The notes beneath the pieces were generated by a model. The model was not told the origin of the DNA and made no database searches. It saw nothing but the letters and a program-made list of their open reading frames with translations. Below are positions 11,009 to 21,722 of a stretch of DNA of 64,000 bases, one piece after another. Position 1 is the stretch's first letter, and every line of letters begins with the position of its first letter. The translations under genes and the position numbers were made by a program. This DNA is from Cladorrhinum sp. PSN259 (taxonomy: Eukaryota > Ascomycota > Sordariomycetes > Sordariales > Podosporaceae): NCBI GenBank assembly GCA_033725935.1, contig MU867069.1, forward strand, positions 558,001-622,000, given 5' to 3'.

Positions 11009-11317
11009 TTACGCTATGTCTGTAAGAAAGAGCGCTGTACGTTTTAAAAAGCTGGGTTGGTACCTCCAGAAATATCGGTCGTTGCAGTCGTTGAAGGCCA
11101 CGAGATGACCGGACCCCTTGAAGTGGTGGCAGGTGATTCCCTCACGGTACTTTGGGGACTGTTTGCAGGTCTCGGTACGATGTCCTGGCTTGTCACAATT
11201 GAGACAATAGAACTCGCTCATAGTTTTCGACCTGCTTTCCGCTCCGGCAGCGTAAGCCAGCAGGGAGCTGCACACTGAGTCCCCCCAAGTGGGACAGTTC
11301 CTCCGGACAAACACCAA
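11009..11317 (-). pseudogene. zinc-knuckle (CCHC) fragment, probable element remnant
   Basis: A 102-residue frame with an intact CCHC knuckle, CLNCDKPGHRTETC (C-x2-C-x4-H-x4-C). A second, broken one follows, in which the second Cys is replaced (CHHFKGSGHLVAFNDC). The best internal start is near 11221. Paired knuckles of this type occur in retroelement Gag proteins and in cellular nucleic-acid-binding proteins. With no neighbouring reverse transcriptase and a decayed second knuckle, I read it as a remnant. Confidence 0.4.
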
Positions 11318-11425
11318 AACAACAAGGACACCACCAGGTCATAAACTCGACAAGAAAAACATTAAAATATCGTTTAGCAAGACCGTATATGATCTAGTGA
11401 TTAAACGTTTATTAGCGCAGTATAC

Positions 11426-11593
11426 GCCCTATTCACACTTTCCTATGCCTATTTCACTTGTTTGTATGCCTGTTCAGTTTCTGTTGATGCATTCCTGACT
11501 CCTTTCTACGCCTATTTAACTTTTATTAATGCACTCCTGGCTTCTTTCTACGTCTATTCGGCTTATATTCATGTATTTCTGACTTTGTTTTAC
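11426..11593. repeat. 21-bp minisatellite, eight units
   Basis: Eight consecutive 21-bp units, starting at 11426, 11447, 11468, 11489, 11510, 11531, 11552 and 11573, most beginning GCCT/GCAT/GTCT and alternating between two sub-types. From 11468 the alternation gives a higher-order 42-bp repeat (11468, 11510, 11552). The unit equals seven codons, so the plus-strand frame through it shows hydrophobic heptads, but I do not regard that frame as a gene. Confidence 0.8.
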
Positions 11594-12282
11594 GTATGCT
11601 GGATATCCCGACTTGAATGGGTAATTTCTTCCACCACGTGCACTACCGTCTTCCAATTTGCAATTTTCCAAATAACCTTACGGGTTGGATTTTTGGATTG
11701 GCTTCTATACCTTGTTTCTATCCTTGGTTTTATAGGGCATGTAGCGAGCTAACAAATGTTTAAACATTAGATTGTGGTGCAAGATGGACCCATATCGGAT
11801 CTGATCCTGAAGCGATGCGTGCCCGGCCACCGACGACAGCTCGAGGGGGAGCCAGGCCGGCAGCGGAGCCAAGGGGAGAGCCATGAGGGGTGCCACCAAG
11901 AGGCGTCGGACCATGAACTGATCTCCATCCCGTATTGTTGGTGGTAAGAGGAGATTGTATTAACCGTGCCGAGGAGCAATTTAGAGACTGATCGACTTGG
12001 GGATTTCTAAAAGAGACAAGGTAATCTGAAGGTCTAAAAACGAAAAGACACCGTCTATGGAGTTTATGATATTGTTAAGCCCAGTCTTGATAAAATAACT
12101 TCCTAAAATTTCATTCGTGTCCGTCTAGGAAAGTAAAGGAAAAGGAGGAGGATTTGGAAGTTGGTTTCGAGAAAAGAAAAGCACGACGCTGACCGCTCCC
12201 TTCTTTTCTTATCCCTTGTTTCTTCAGGACCTTGAATGTGAAGACAATTAATCACGAGACATTCAAATCCTTGTTGAATACC

Positions 12283-13254
12283 TCACAAATCCAAAGGGAA
12301 ACCCAGCCCCTCCAACCCCTCCTTCAACAACTCATACCTCGACACTCCTCCCTCACTCAAAACCTTATGCCAATCCGCCTTATCCAATCCCTCAATATTA
12401 GCAGCTAGGACCTCACCAACCGTCACTTTCCCCTTCATCTTTATTGTCCTCTTCCCTTCTCCATCTTCATCCTCCTTCTCCTCAGCATCATCATCCTCCT
12501 CAAACCCATACCCCTCCGCCTCCCTCAGATACTCCAACGGAACCTCCACACCCTTCGAGATCCCACATCTCAGTTCTCCAGAAGTGGCATTATACAGCAT
12601 CAAGACGCCGTAGTCCGCTGCTTGTACCTTTTCCCCTTCATCACAAACCCTACCACCATCATCCCGTTCACCCGCATTACCATCCTTTGTCGACAGGGAC
12701 ACATTTCGCAAAACAAAATTCTCCACAGCCCCAACTATCACGGTCCCAACCTCTTCCCGCTCACCCTTTCCTTCACCCTCATCTTGACCCTTACCAGTAA
12801 AGTCCCCCAACGCGTTCCTAACCCTATTACACGCCCCCTTCACCCCCATGTCATCGTAAGGCTGCTCGCCCGCATTCGAAGCGGCCGGTATCCTCACTGT
12901 TCTCAAAGTATACCCCCCCGAACCCAGAGGAAGTTGACTCTTGAGGTAAGACTCCAAGAGAAGAGTCTTTGCGGCGTTGGAAGTGGGGACTATGAGTGTC
13001 ACCACATTTTTCTTGTTGCGAGAGTGAGAAGAAGAAGAAGAAGAAGAAGAAGAAGAAGAAACGGGAATCAGTGGGAGTTGTTGTTTATCTAGAAAAGGTG
13101 TCGGTAGTGGATCGAGAATTCGGAGGGGCCGCCGGAATTGTCGCGGGAGGGAGGGGTTGACAAGGTCCACTTTGGAGGGTTGTTGTTGTTGTTGTGCGGG
13201 TGCCGCCGGTGCGGCGGGGTGGTCTTGGGTGTCAGCGAGTTGTTTTGATGCCAT
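12283..13254 (-). CDS. DUF84 / ITPase-fold (NTP pyrophosphatase-like) protein
   Basis: Single exon, 323 residues. The core matches the DUF84 / non-canonical purine NTP phosphatase fold (YjjX, PRRC1): a strand-loop VTLIVPTSNAAKTLLLESYL (~85-104) in place of the usual NPxK loop, then GEQPYDDMGVKGACNRVRNA (~129-148), then VGTVIVGAVENF, and late GISKGVEVPLEYL. Family members bind or hydrolyse nucleoside triphosphates. Substitutions in the NP-K loop (SNAAK) make activity uncertain. Insertions are visible: a Ser run (~66-76, encoded by a GAA/TTC microsatellite), Gln and Ala/Pro runs at the N-terminus, and two acidic loops (~158-166 and ~255-270). The ATG at 13254 is the first in frame. Confidence 0.65.
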   Translation of the reverse strand: MASKQLADTQDHPAAPAAPAQQQQQPSKVDLVNPSLPRQFRRPLRILDPLPTPFLDKQQLPLIPVSSSSSSSSSSSHSRNKKNVVTLIVPTSNAAKTLLLESYLKSQLPLGSGGYTLRTVRIPAASNAGEQPYDDMGVKGACNRVRNALGDFTGKGQDEGEGKGEREEVGTVIVGAVENFVLRNVSLSTKDGNAGERDDGGRVCDEGEKVQAADYGVLMLYNATSGELRCGISKGVEVPLEYLREAEGYGFEEDDDAEEKEDEDGEGKRTIKMKGKVTVGEVLAANIEGLDKADWHKVLSEGGVSRYELLKEGLEGLGFPLDL

Positions 13255-13910
13255 CGTTTGTGTTTTGGTGTTTTTTGTTGGTGATTATGTGGTTACGCAG
13301 CGGTGCGGTGCGGGGGGATGGACTGAGGTCTTGAATAATCAAAAGAAGTTTTTGTTTGCTGATGAAAGTATGTTCTTCGGGTTTTGTCATGTTCAAAGAA
13401 CGATGAAGATGCAACTCTCTCTTGGTTTTTGTAGAGAGATGCAAAGAGGCCAATACTGACTAATAATCAGGTTGACAGTAAATGAAAATTCATCAAAGAA
13501 GAGAAACCCGCTGTGTCTAGCACGAGGGCGATGGCGCAGCAAACAATAACATAAACGAAAAATTGGTGCAGTGTCTTGCGGAAAGGCCTTTTTCGAGGCC
13601 GACACCTAAAGCGTCACAAGCCGTTCTTGGCAGCCTGAATTCCGAGGGTTGGTCGGTATCCATTACTATTGAAATAGCGTATTTTAGCGTTGTGGGCACA
13701 CATGCATGTCACACAGTAAAACAACAAAAACTGGGTCACTTGACTGAGTAAAAATGAGTTGGTTACCTCGAAAGGTTGACACAGAAAGTGATCACTCAAC
13801 AAACAAATTGTCCTTTCAAATACAAATAAATTCATGTCCACCCCACTCCCTTCTAGCTCGCGTCTACCTGCATACGCATTATACACAGTGCCTCCCTCGA
13901 AGCTCAAGCT
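13255..13910. other. intergenic region, nothing recognised
   Basis: 656 bp upstream of the DUF84-like gene and downstream of the SOD-like gene, both minus strand. I see no RNA gene, repeat or convincing open frame. Confidence 0.45.
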
Positions 13911-14524
13911 CTATGCCTGCTTAATCAAATTTGCACATGCAACCCTCGCCGAGGTTGAATCGTGAAACACAACTGAGCGATCCCCAATATATCCAAGTTG
14001 AATCTTGTTAGTGGCAGTGTACGGGTCATTGAACCTTATCACGGTCAGTAAGTTTTAGTCCTGCTGACTTTTATCAAGGTTGACTTGGGCACTCACTCCT
14101 TCTTGACCTCAGGTCCCGTCAGCGTCCCGTACTTGCCAGACAAGTCACCGACCTCGCAAGTCTGAGGCATTGAGCTCTCGCACGGTGGAGTATCACCCCG
14201 AACGTACGAGTCGAGATGCCCCTGCGTGTCGGCGCAGCTGCCTCCCTCTGGGACCGGTCTGAGGTGAATGTGGTACTTGTACGGTGCCTTTGCGACGTCC
14301 AATCCGGTCACGTCGATGGTGTAGTTGATGCCGATCTTGGCAGCAATCGCCGTCACCGTTCCCTTGAGGGCGGGAGAGTTGAACGTGGCAATCCAGGTCT
14401 CGCCGATGATTGGGTTGTTCTTGACTTGTCGTGCATCGCCGAGTTTGCCCGTGGTGACGTTGGTGGATTGGGCAACTGCCAGGGCAGCACCGCCCAGGAG
14501 GCTGAAGAAGGAGAGAAGTTGCAT
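13911..14524 (-). CDS. secreted Cu/Zn-type (Cu-only-like) superoxide dismutase
   Basis: Two exons: 14524-14097 and 14034-13911, 183 residues. The intron 14096-14035 has donor GTGAGT, branch CTGAC and a TAAG-type acceptor. The chosen start gives a clear signal peptide (MQLLSFFSLLGGAALAVAQS); an in-frame ATG 12 codons upstream would spoil it. Metal-site motifs: YHIH, TQGHLDSYVRG and VVFHDST, with the conserved Arg in SARVACANL and disulfide-type cysteines. HLDSYVRG, CEVGDLSGKYG and the short C-terminus resemble fungal extracellular Cu-only SODs (C. albicans Sod5 type) rather than cytosolic CuZn-SOD. It would dismutate superoxide at the cell surface. No C-terminal GPI signal is visible, so it is probably soluble. 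Confidence 0.82.
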
Positions 14525-16184
14525 GATGGGATTTTTTAAGCTAATGGCCAGAAGAAACAAACTCGACTCGGAATCTTGTGAACTAAACCACGGCCATTCT
14601 GCAGTCTTGATCCCAGGTGAGAGTTGAGCCCCTTTTATGTCTCGAGGACAAACCCGCCATCAACAACCTAATCAATGCCAGACTCTGGGAATCACTCTGC
14701 ATCTCGGGGGTCCGGACATGAAAATCCAGGCAAGAGATTCGTTACCACATTGGCTATGTCTAGTTTTATTAAATTTTCCCGAACATGTAGGTCCCCCTCC
14801 CGGCTGTATGGATAAGTTGACCGAGTCGTCGAATGCCAAGCAGGGGCAGCCCTCCATTGTCCGGAACTCCAGTTCGCTAAGAGCCGCAACTTCATCTATT
14901 GATAACCGGGAGTTCAATATATATTACCTGTGAGATAATCAAAAGGGGCCTCCTCCAGCGACCGGACTCCGGCATGGCGTTGCTCGTGTCCCGGACTTGA
15001 CTGGGACTGCTTCGCTCACTGCTATGTCCCCTTCGGAGCCGAAGTGTCTTTCCCATGGCCACTTTTATCCCAAATCTCAAGGCAAAGTCAGTAGGTAACC
15101 AATGATACCTGACCTAGCTCTCTCCCAACCGGCATCAACTCTGCCCACCCCAAAGATATACCTCATTCAGGTAACCAAACCGAAGCACAAAGGCGTACTC
15201 GCGAAACCAATGTTTTATACACTTCCAAAATGGAAATCTGCATCACATAAAAGATATTTGTTTCAGGATTGGGTCCGTTTGCGGTTGGAGCGGCCAGGCC
15301 CGGCCAACTAGCGCCAACGGCGGTGCCGCATGTGGAGGAGACAGTGTGTCCCGGGCCGCAGCCCCCCTCCGACTTTGACCTCTCGGCCAGGTGTACCGCC
15401 CGGCTTCATCCGATTCAACGGACGAACAAAGCTTATTTTGTTTCTTTAACTTTTTGCGTGTAACCTATTCGGGCCAACGAACAGCAAAAGAACTACCACA
15501 ATATGAATCCTTCACCAGCCTGACAACAAAAATATTTCCTTGTAACATGATTACCTCCGATGAACTGCAGTCAGCCAGTCGACGTCTTACGTATCCGTGT
15601 GACCCCAAAAATTTCTCTTCCCTACCCTCAAAAATGCAAATCGCATAGAAAGGAACTGTGAAAGCAAGACCCGACACAAATGCCTACCTTCACTCTCCTC
15701 TAGGATTTGAAGACCAGGCCTGCCTTTACACCCAAAGCCGCCCGACGTGCATCGAGCCCAGTACTCCCGATCCGTCCGGTCCCAACAACCGAAGGTGTGG
15801 GCCGAGACCCCGATCCCCCCCTCCCATTATCCTTTGCCATGCACCGTAGACGCCCACTTCGTCTCATATCGTGCATTTGTGATATTTGATGTCCAAATAA
15901 AGGCAAAACAAGGCCACAATCACTAAACCGAAAAATGGGTCGACAGTGCCTATGTATCAAGTGATCCAGGTATCCGGGGGATCAATAACATTGTTGGGTG
16001 TTTATATAATTGAATGATATTCCGTGGTCTTTTTTTTTTCCTGTTGTTGTTGAAGAAATAATCAGCACTCATATCTTTCTTCTTTGGCAGGCCCATTCAT
16101 ACATACTATTTTTTGTTTTTGCTTTCTCATCTGAAGTTCTCATTCACACATTGTTTCTCCTTTGTGATTCTTGTCTCGTTCAAA
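14525..16184. other. divergent intergenic region
   Basis: 1.66 kb between the SOD-like gene (minus) and the DUF2235 gene (plus). Short open frames on both strands show no family features. The last ~170 bases are T-rich and probably the DUF2235 leader. Confidence 0.45.
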
Positions 16185-18013
16185 ATGAGTTCAACCGCCG
16201 GAAGCTCAGGTCGACCTACAAACCCCTCCTCCGCCAAACCCCTTGCGCCACGTCGCGATAGCTGGGTCCTCGTGCAAGGCACCGAAAAGTACTCCGTCAA
16301 CATCCCCAAGAGGCTGAGTGACAAGAAGTACAACCATGTAATCTGCATTGATGGAACCAGTAACAACCAGCTGAACGACGTCAAGGCCAAAAATATCGGT
16401 CAGCTAACCAATGTTGGGCGCATCTCGCATCTCTTCCCGGCCACGACCAAGGATGGAAGAATCCAGCAGGTCCTCTACCAGCCAGGGATTGGCAGTGTGT
16501 CAGACTGGGGAACCAAATGGACAAGATTCTTCGATAACGTGCTGGATCAGGGATTAGGAGGTGGTAAGTGACAGAAACTAAAACATGATTCTTCAAATGT
16601 TAGTCAGCCAGCTCTAACACTCGTGTAGACTTCGCTAAAATGGTAGTCTCCCTCTACCGTTACATATCCCTCGTGTACCAGCCAGGTGACCAAATCTTGA
16701 TGCTTGGATTTTCTCGGGGTGCTTATGTCGCCCGTGTGCTGTCGTCGTTCATCGCCGACGTGGGTGCGTGCATCTTCCATCTAAAGCGACCAACTGCGAG
16801 TCAAGACGAATGCGAAACCGTCTTCCTGGAAATATTCAGCCAGTGGAGGCAGCGAAAGGGAGGACCCGCCAGCAAGGAGCACACCAACTTTATGCAGCCC
16901 ACCAAGGTTGACTTTCTCGGCCTCTTCGATACCGTGGCTGCACTCGGACTCCCCGACATTGCCGAATGGAACTTCTCTTGCACCAACTACCGCTTTGCCG
17001 AGGAGATTGACAAGCGACCTCTGATCAAGCGGGCCTACCAAGCGATAGCGTTGGATGAGCACCGCGAAAATTTCAAGTGCGTGCTCTTTACCAAGCGCAA
17101 CGAGAAGCAGGACATCCAACAAGTCTGGTTCCGCGGTTTCCACGAATCAGTCGGTGGAGGGAATGGAGATCCGGGCATCACGGTGCCGTATCTGACCTTG
17201 ATCTGGATGGTTTCCAAGTTCCGAGGGCTCGTGGATATCAACGAAAACGCATTCAAGGCGTACGTGGCGCCTTCTAATGGGCACACTCCGTGCGGGGACG
17301 TCCCCGACTCGAGGTCTGGAGTATGGCGTGGAAATACAAACGAGTACCGTGGCACTAAAGTGGGTTCCGGAGTCAACGAGAAGCGCCACTGTACCTCCGA
17401 GCAGCCTGGTTTTACCTTATTTACTGGAATTCCACAAATGCCAGATGCTGATCCAACCAACAAGAGCCGATTGGCCAAAGTGGCAAAGGAAATGCCCAAT
17501 CCGTGGGAGCAAGAGATGCTTAAGCTGTTGGCGACCAACGTCGATGGTGTCCGTGGATATGTTGATGACACACTCCACAATCTGAAGCATCACGACCTGC
17601 ACGGTATTTTTCATTCGCCGTACTTTACCGACAACGCGTTCCCAGAGGGTACACCTGGCAACAGCAGCGGTGCTGCCGTGTCGGTGAGGGTGCAGAGAGT
17701 CCAAACACAGACGACGACTCAAACAACGGTGCAAGTGAAGAAGGCGGCACCATTAGCAAATAAAACAGCACCGCAGCAGGGTGTGGCGCCGGCGCGGCGT
17801 GTGCAGACAGGACTTCAGCAAGCCCCGGCTGTCAAGGACAAGCAGCCCCAGAGAATGCCCCGGGCACAGACATTGCCGGTACGCGGGGGAACTTCAACGA
17901 CGGTCTCGTCCCAGGCTTCGACCCAGAAAACTGTGGTTGGCGGAGGGAAAGTTGTTTCTTCCAGCAGCAAGACGGTTGTTAAATCAACCACTGTGAGTAC
18001 GGCGCAGAAGTGA
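16185..18013 (+). CDS. DUF2235 alpha/beta-hydrolase domain protein
   Basis: Exons 16185-16563 and 16629-18013 (587 residues), intron GTAAGT...TGTAG. The domain starts with HVICIDGTSNN (~51-61), the oxyanion-side DGT motif, followed by YQPGIGS (~99-105). The nucleophile elbow is MLGFSRGAY (S155 in GxSxG), then KVDFLGLFDTVAALG with the catalytic-type aspartate. VWFRGFHESVGGG carries the probable catalytic His. Bacterial relatives are Tle1 phospholipase effectors; fungal members are uncharacterised. The last ~125 residues are low-complexity, rich in Gln, Thr, Ser, Pro and Lys (VQTQTTTQTTVQVKK; SSSSKTVVKST), likely disordered. No signal peptide or membrane segment is seen, so cytosolic location is inferred. 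Confidence 0.88.
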
Positions 18014-20298
18014 CCAAGCAAGTTGCGGTTTCGATTGTGACGCAGGAGACGAAGAAGTACGTGTTGTACCTGTTCGGTTTGAATGCTATTTTCGGCGTTT
18101 GGAGTAATTTTTAGACTATAAAGATTTTTTTTTTTTTTTTTTAAACATTCGTAGGTTGGTGCAGAGAATGAGAGTCAATGAAATGAAAATGGAAATTGGT
18201 ATCACAGATTGGACTGCTAGTCGGCTCCGATCGGCTTGGAGGACCGCTTCGGCACTTTCCTGGTCAGACTTATTGTGCCTTCCTCTTAATCTCAACCTGA
18301 AGTCAAACCTGGAACCTTCCGGGGTTGAAAACTTCAAGTTATGACCTGGGACCACGCTGCAGTTGATCTTGCCGTAACTTAAATGGGCAGTTGATGGAGA
18401 AAGGAGCAGCATCGGCCACACAGAAGATATTGAACGAAGCTCCACAAGGCAAAAAGGCATGGCATGAGAATTTACGTGAATAATAACATAAATTTCCTGT
18501 CCGACAATCTGTTCTATGCATACAACATCGGGCCATCATAATCCTTCGCATTACAAATCCTGCTTCATTCAGTTCTTCAACCCGGTTCATCACCCATGAA
18601 GTCATCAAAAGCCGAGGCCTTGTAAATACTCACCAACACCAACAAAGTAAATAAAGTAATTAAATTCCTCCCGTTGCTGCAATGGCTGTAACCTCCGATG
18701 CAACAATGAATGTATGCTACTAGTCTAGGTCTAAATCTAGGTAATAAGTGCATCAAAATGTATAGACGCTAACAGAGAAACGAAATAAAAGGGGGGAAGC
18801 CGGCCATACAAAGAAAAGATACTCAGAAAAGGCTGAGTCTGGCTTCCCGACTCAAAAAAGGTTTCCTGTGTTGGATTGTGTCGCTGATGATTCTCTTGTC
18901 CCTTCCGACAGTTGACGGGACAAGCTGATTGAGCCTCTAGACCAGCCCCGCCAAACACAGCCCTTCAGGCTCGGACGGGGCCGGGCGAGACAAGTTTGAG
19001 TGTAGTCGAGCCGAGCCGAAGGGTGGTGGTTGAAGATTTGCGTTCCGGTCTGGATTTGCGAAGATTGTCGAAGAACCCTGATCTGGATCCGTCAGACCAG
19101 CATACTGGTAAGACGGCGGCGCCGTTCCAGATAGAGGCAAATCAAGAAGATGTAGAACAGGCTTAACAAAATAAAGAACGGTGTCGTCAGTTCAAAGAAC
19201 AATATAAGCGGTTGGTCGCTGTCGAGCTCGTCGTCCAAGAAGATCTCAAAGGGCGTGAAGCTATCCAAGATGCATATGATTCGTGATAATAAGTGTCGTG
19301 CGTGACTAAATTTAATGGAATAAGAGTAGAGGTGATATCGCTGCAAGAAACGTAGTGTTCCGATTCTTGGCTGTCTGTTGGTTATTCGGAAGGCCGAGTT
19401 CAAGTTGTCGATGGATGACTATGCTGCGGCTCTGCGGTGACCAAGTCAGGCGAAAGCAATAATTCGATGCAATTCATCTAATGATATTGTTTAGCAAATA
19501 TGATATTACCGTCAGAATTACGTTGTCTTTTGAAGAACTGAATGGACAGGATAAAACAACGGAGAAAGAGATGATATATTGGGCAGGAAGATGCGTGTGC
19601 CGTATGTGTATCGATTTTGCGCCAGGGCTGGGCTCTAAAGAAGAAGAATTTGGGCAGAACAATAGGTCGATGGCTAAGATTAAATGCCTTTGGGTGACAC
19701 CAGGGCATCCCCATCCGGAGTGCCCCGGTTGTGATGGTGGCCACCTCTGTAACGAACTGACAAGTTCACAATCACAAGTTCCAGAACCCCGCTCCGTGCT
19801 CCCTCCACTTCACATGTTCACAACCATGGTTGAGGGAACGACGGGAAGGTAGGTAATATATGCGTGGCTTACTCCCATTCAAAGTTACCATTAAAATACC
19901 TTGCCCTGCGGTAATAAGCGTGCTCATTCCCGGGGGCACGGTATTAAGGGACGCAAATTATCGCAGGGAGAAATATTCCGCGAAGCTTTAAATTAAATTA
20001 TCATTTATTATGGCTTTCCGTGGTAGTACAGTGGTAGATGCGGTATAGTGGTGGGTGTGGTGTGCAGCAGCGGTGGGTGTCACTTACTGTGGTGGGGTGG
20101 TAGGTAATAAACGATTGTGGTTAAGTTTTGTGGCTTGGAACTTTGTTGGCCAGAGCGCAGTGGCTTTGCGCTAATTTTAAGGTATTGCCCAATCGGCGAA
20201 GGCTTTCTAAAGACCAATCAAATGGCAGAAGTGCCAGTACCACTCGCTGAGGAGACATGATCCAATGATAGCAGCACGGGTGCTCCTCCGCTTCTGAC
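18014..20298. other. gene-poor spacer upstream of the MITE
   Basis: 2.3 kb with a poly-T run near 18127-18142 and a G/T-rich stretch (TGGTGG-like) at about 20020-20105. Apart from the small frame at 19092-19403 I find nothing to support a gene or RNA. Confidence 0.45.
19092..19403 (-). CDS. possible small membrane protein, 103 residues
   Basis: An open frame ending in a strongly hydrophobic stretch (FELTTPFFILLSLFYIFLIC) followed by a basic cap (LERRRRL), the pattern of a single-pass membrane segment. I recognise no family. It sits in AT-rich spacer DNA, where such frames also arise by chance. Confidence 0.22.
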   Translation of the reverse strand: MNSAFRITNRQPRIGTLRFLQRYHLYSYSIKFSHARHLLSRIICILDSFTPFEIFLDDELDSDQPLILFFELTTPFFILLSLFYIFLICLYLERRRRLTSMLV

Positions 20299-20748
20299 CA
20301 GGGTTCCGAATAAGCCAAGTCAAAACAAGCGAGGGTCAAGCCCAAGGAAATTTACACTAGGCTCAAGTAAGCTAATAAGCCAGAGGTCGGTCTTAGCTTG
20401 CCGGCTTGGCTTGCCGGTTTGCTTGAATTGCCAAGAAATGGAGTTATCATTGATTGTTGGGATTTCGATGTCAGCTTTTCTGTGCCTGACTAGCCACAAT
20501 GACAGCCATAACAGCGACAACAGCCACAACCTTCAAAAGAAGACGGTTAGTTGTGGAAAAAGGTTGGTTCTGGAAGAAGTTCTGAGAGAAGGGGAGCGCT
20601 AAGAAATTATGCATAACCTTAACCCTTATATATGGGTCAATCCACGCAAGCCAAGTCAGCCGACTCTCTATGTGGCTTAAGCAAGTTCAAAAAATGGCAA
20701 GCCAAGTCAAGCCTAGGCTTACCTTGGCTTGGCTTGTTCAGAACCCTG
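20299..20748. mobile_element. hAT-type MITE, 450 bp, non-autonomous
   Basis: Terminal inverted repeats start CAGGGTTC at both ends. The first 22 bases match at 19 positions, and all three mismatches are transitions. The ends are flanked by 8-bp sequences CTTCTGAC (20291-20298) and CTTCCAGC (20749-20756), a possible target-site duplication that has since drifted by three transitions. An 8-bp duplication and CAGG-type ends fit the hAT superfamily. Sub-terminal AAGCCAAG-type motifs recur near both ends, as expected for transposase binding sites. The interior has no transposase frame, so movement would need an enzyme from elsewhere. Confidence 0.75.
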
Positions 20749-21560
20749 CTTCCAGCAGACGTTGGTTATGGTGTTGTGTTTGGAATCATGAATGACCTAA
20801 CGCAAGTCAGATAAATATAAATCCAACAAAGTAAATAAATTAAATTTAAATGCCATACTTTTCCTAGCCAAATAAGCCGAATCGAGATTCCTACTTATTT
20901 GCGTATTTGCTAAAGGTTACTGTTACAACCTGTACCGGAAGTGGATATAGACTGCAAGGCAGTACGCCAGAGGCAGAGTGGCAGGATAACCGAAGGTTGT
21001 GGGACGCTCCTCACACTGGGGGCTCACTATCAGCAACAAGTTGTTTCTAACAAGAGCTACTGCGAGTAGATTGTATACAAATGAACTGTGTATTACTTGC
21101 GTGAGGAATCAGATTCCTCGGGATGGAAGTGCCCAGCACTTCCTCTGCTTATAGTGAAGCTATCTACATATGTTTCTCAAGTATCTTGTACCAGACTCGA
21201 TGGACTCGACCATCGAGTTCGCCGAGCCTGTAGATCTTTGTGCAACTCGAGAGTCTCGAAGCTTGAGTCTCTTGAGTCTCACTTGATTGGTTGTCCTGGG
21301 ACTTGTGAGTCTTTCTCATTACGCATACGGCATAACACCTGTCCAGTGAGATTTCCTTTGCGTCATTCCATGTCTGGAATGATCTGATCTCAGGCTTGGC
21401 ATTTTACCGATCTCCGGGAGTTGGTGGGACGGAGGGTAGGTTTGAAGGAAGGAAGTGTGTGGGGACGGTTATTCGACAATGGGCCAATGGAATTGCAAGG
21501 ACGAAAGCCATCAATATCGGTCCCTGTCGGTCCCTGTCCGGGTCCCAGCCCGCCTGAGGG

Positions 21561-21699
21561 CTGCAAGTTGTGAGGTGTTTACCTGAATCCGTTGAGTCGA
21601 AAGCTCCCTCACCTGCCCCCCTTCCTCACTGCAAGTTGCGAGGTGTTACCTGAAATCCGTTTAATTCATGGAAAGCTGCCCACATGCCCCCTTTCCTCA
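21561..21699. repeat. tandem duplication of about 68 bp
   Basis: Copy 1 21561-21628, copy 2 21629-21699, each starting CTGCAAGTTG and containing GAGGTGTT...ACCTGAA...ATCCGTT...AAAGCT and a C-rich end. The copies differ by a few substitutions and small indels. They lie 490-620 bp upstream of the bZIP start codon. Confidence 0.8.
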
Positions 21700-21722
21700 C
21701 TGGGAGGTAGGCAGGCGTGGCA

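Larger units (their letters stand above)
9617..12282. other. gene-poor repeat-bearing spacer
   Basis: 2.7 kb without a convincing gene. It holds a short-unit tandem array (10751-10880), a CCHC zinc-knuckle fragment (11009-11317, minus) and a 21-bp minisatellite (11426-11593). A minus-strand frame at 10399-10734 has one helix-like heptad stretch (LEKTLQNNFTEIARSFTTI) and might be another remnant of the same degraded element. Confidence 0.5.

Noticed and set aside
11462..11752. Plus-strand frame with hydrophobic heptads
   Set aside because: The heptads come directly from the 21-bp minisatellite; no start context, domain or continuation supports a gene.
20927..21420. Possible solo LTR beginning TGTTACAACC
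   Set aside because: The start resembles a copia-type LTR, but I found no matching 3' end with a 5-bp target-site duplication.
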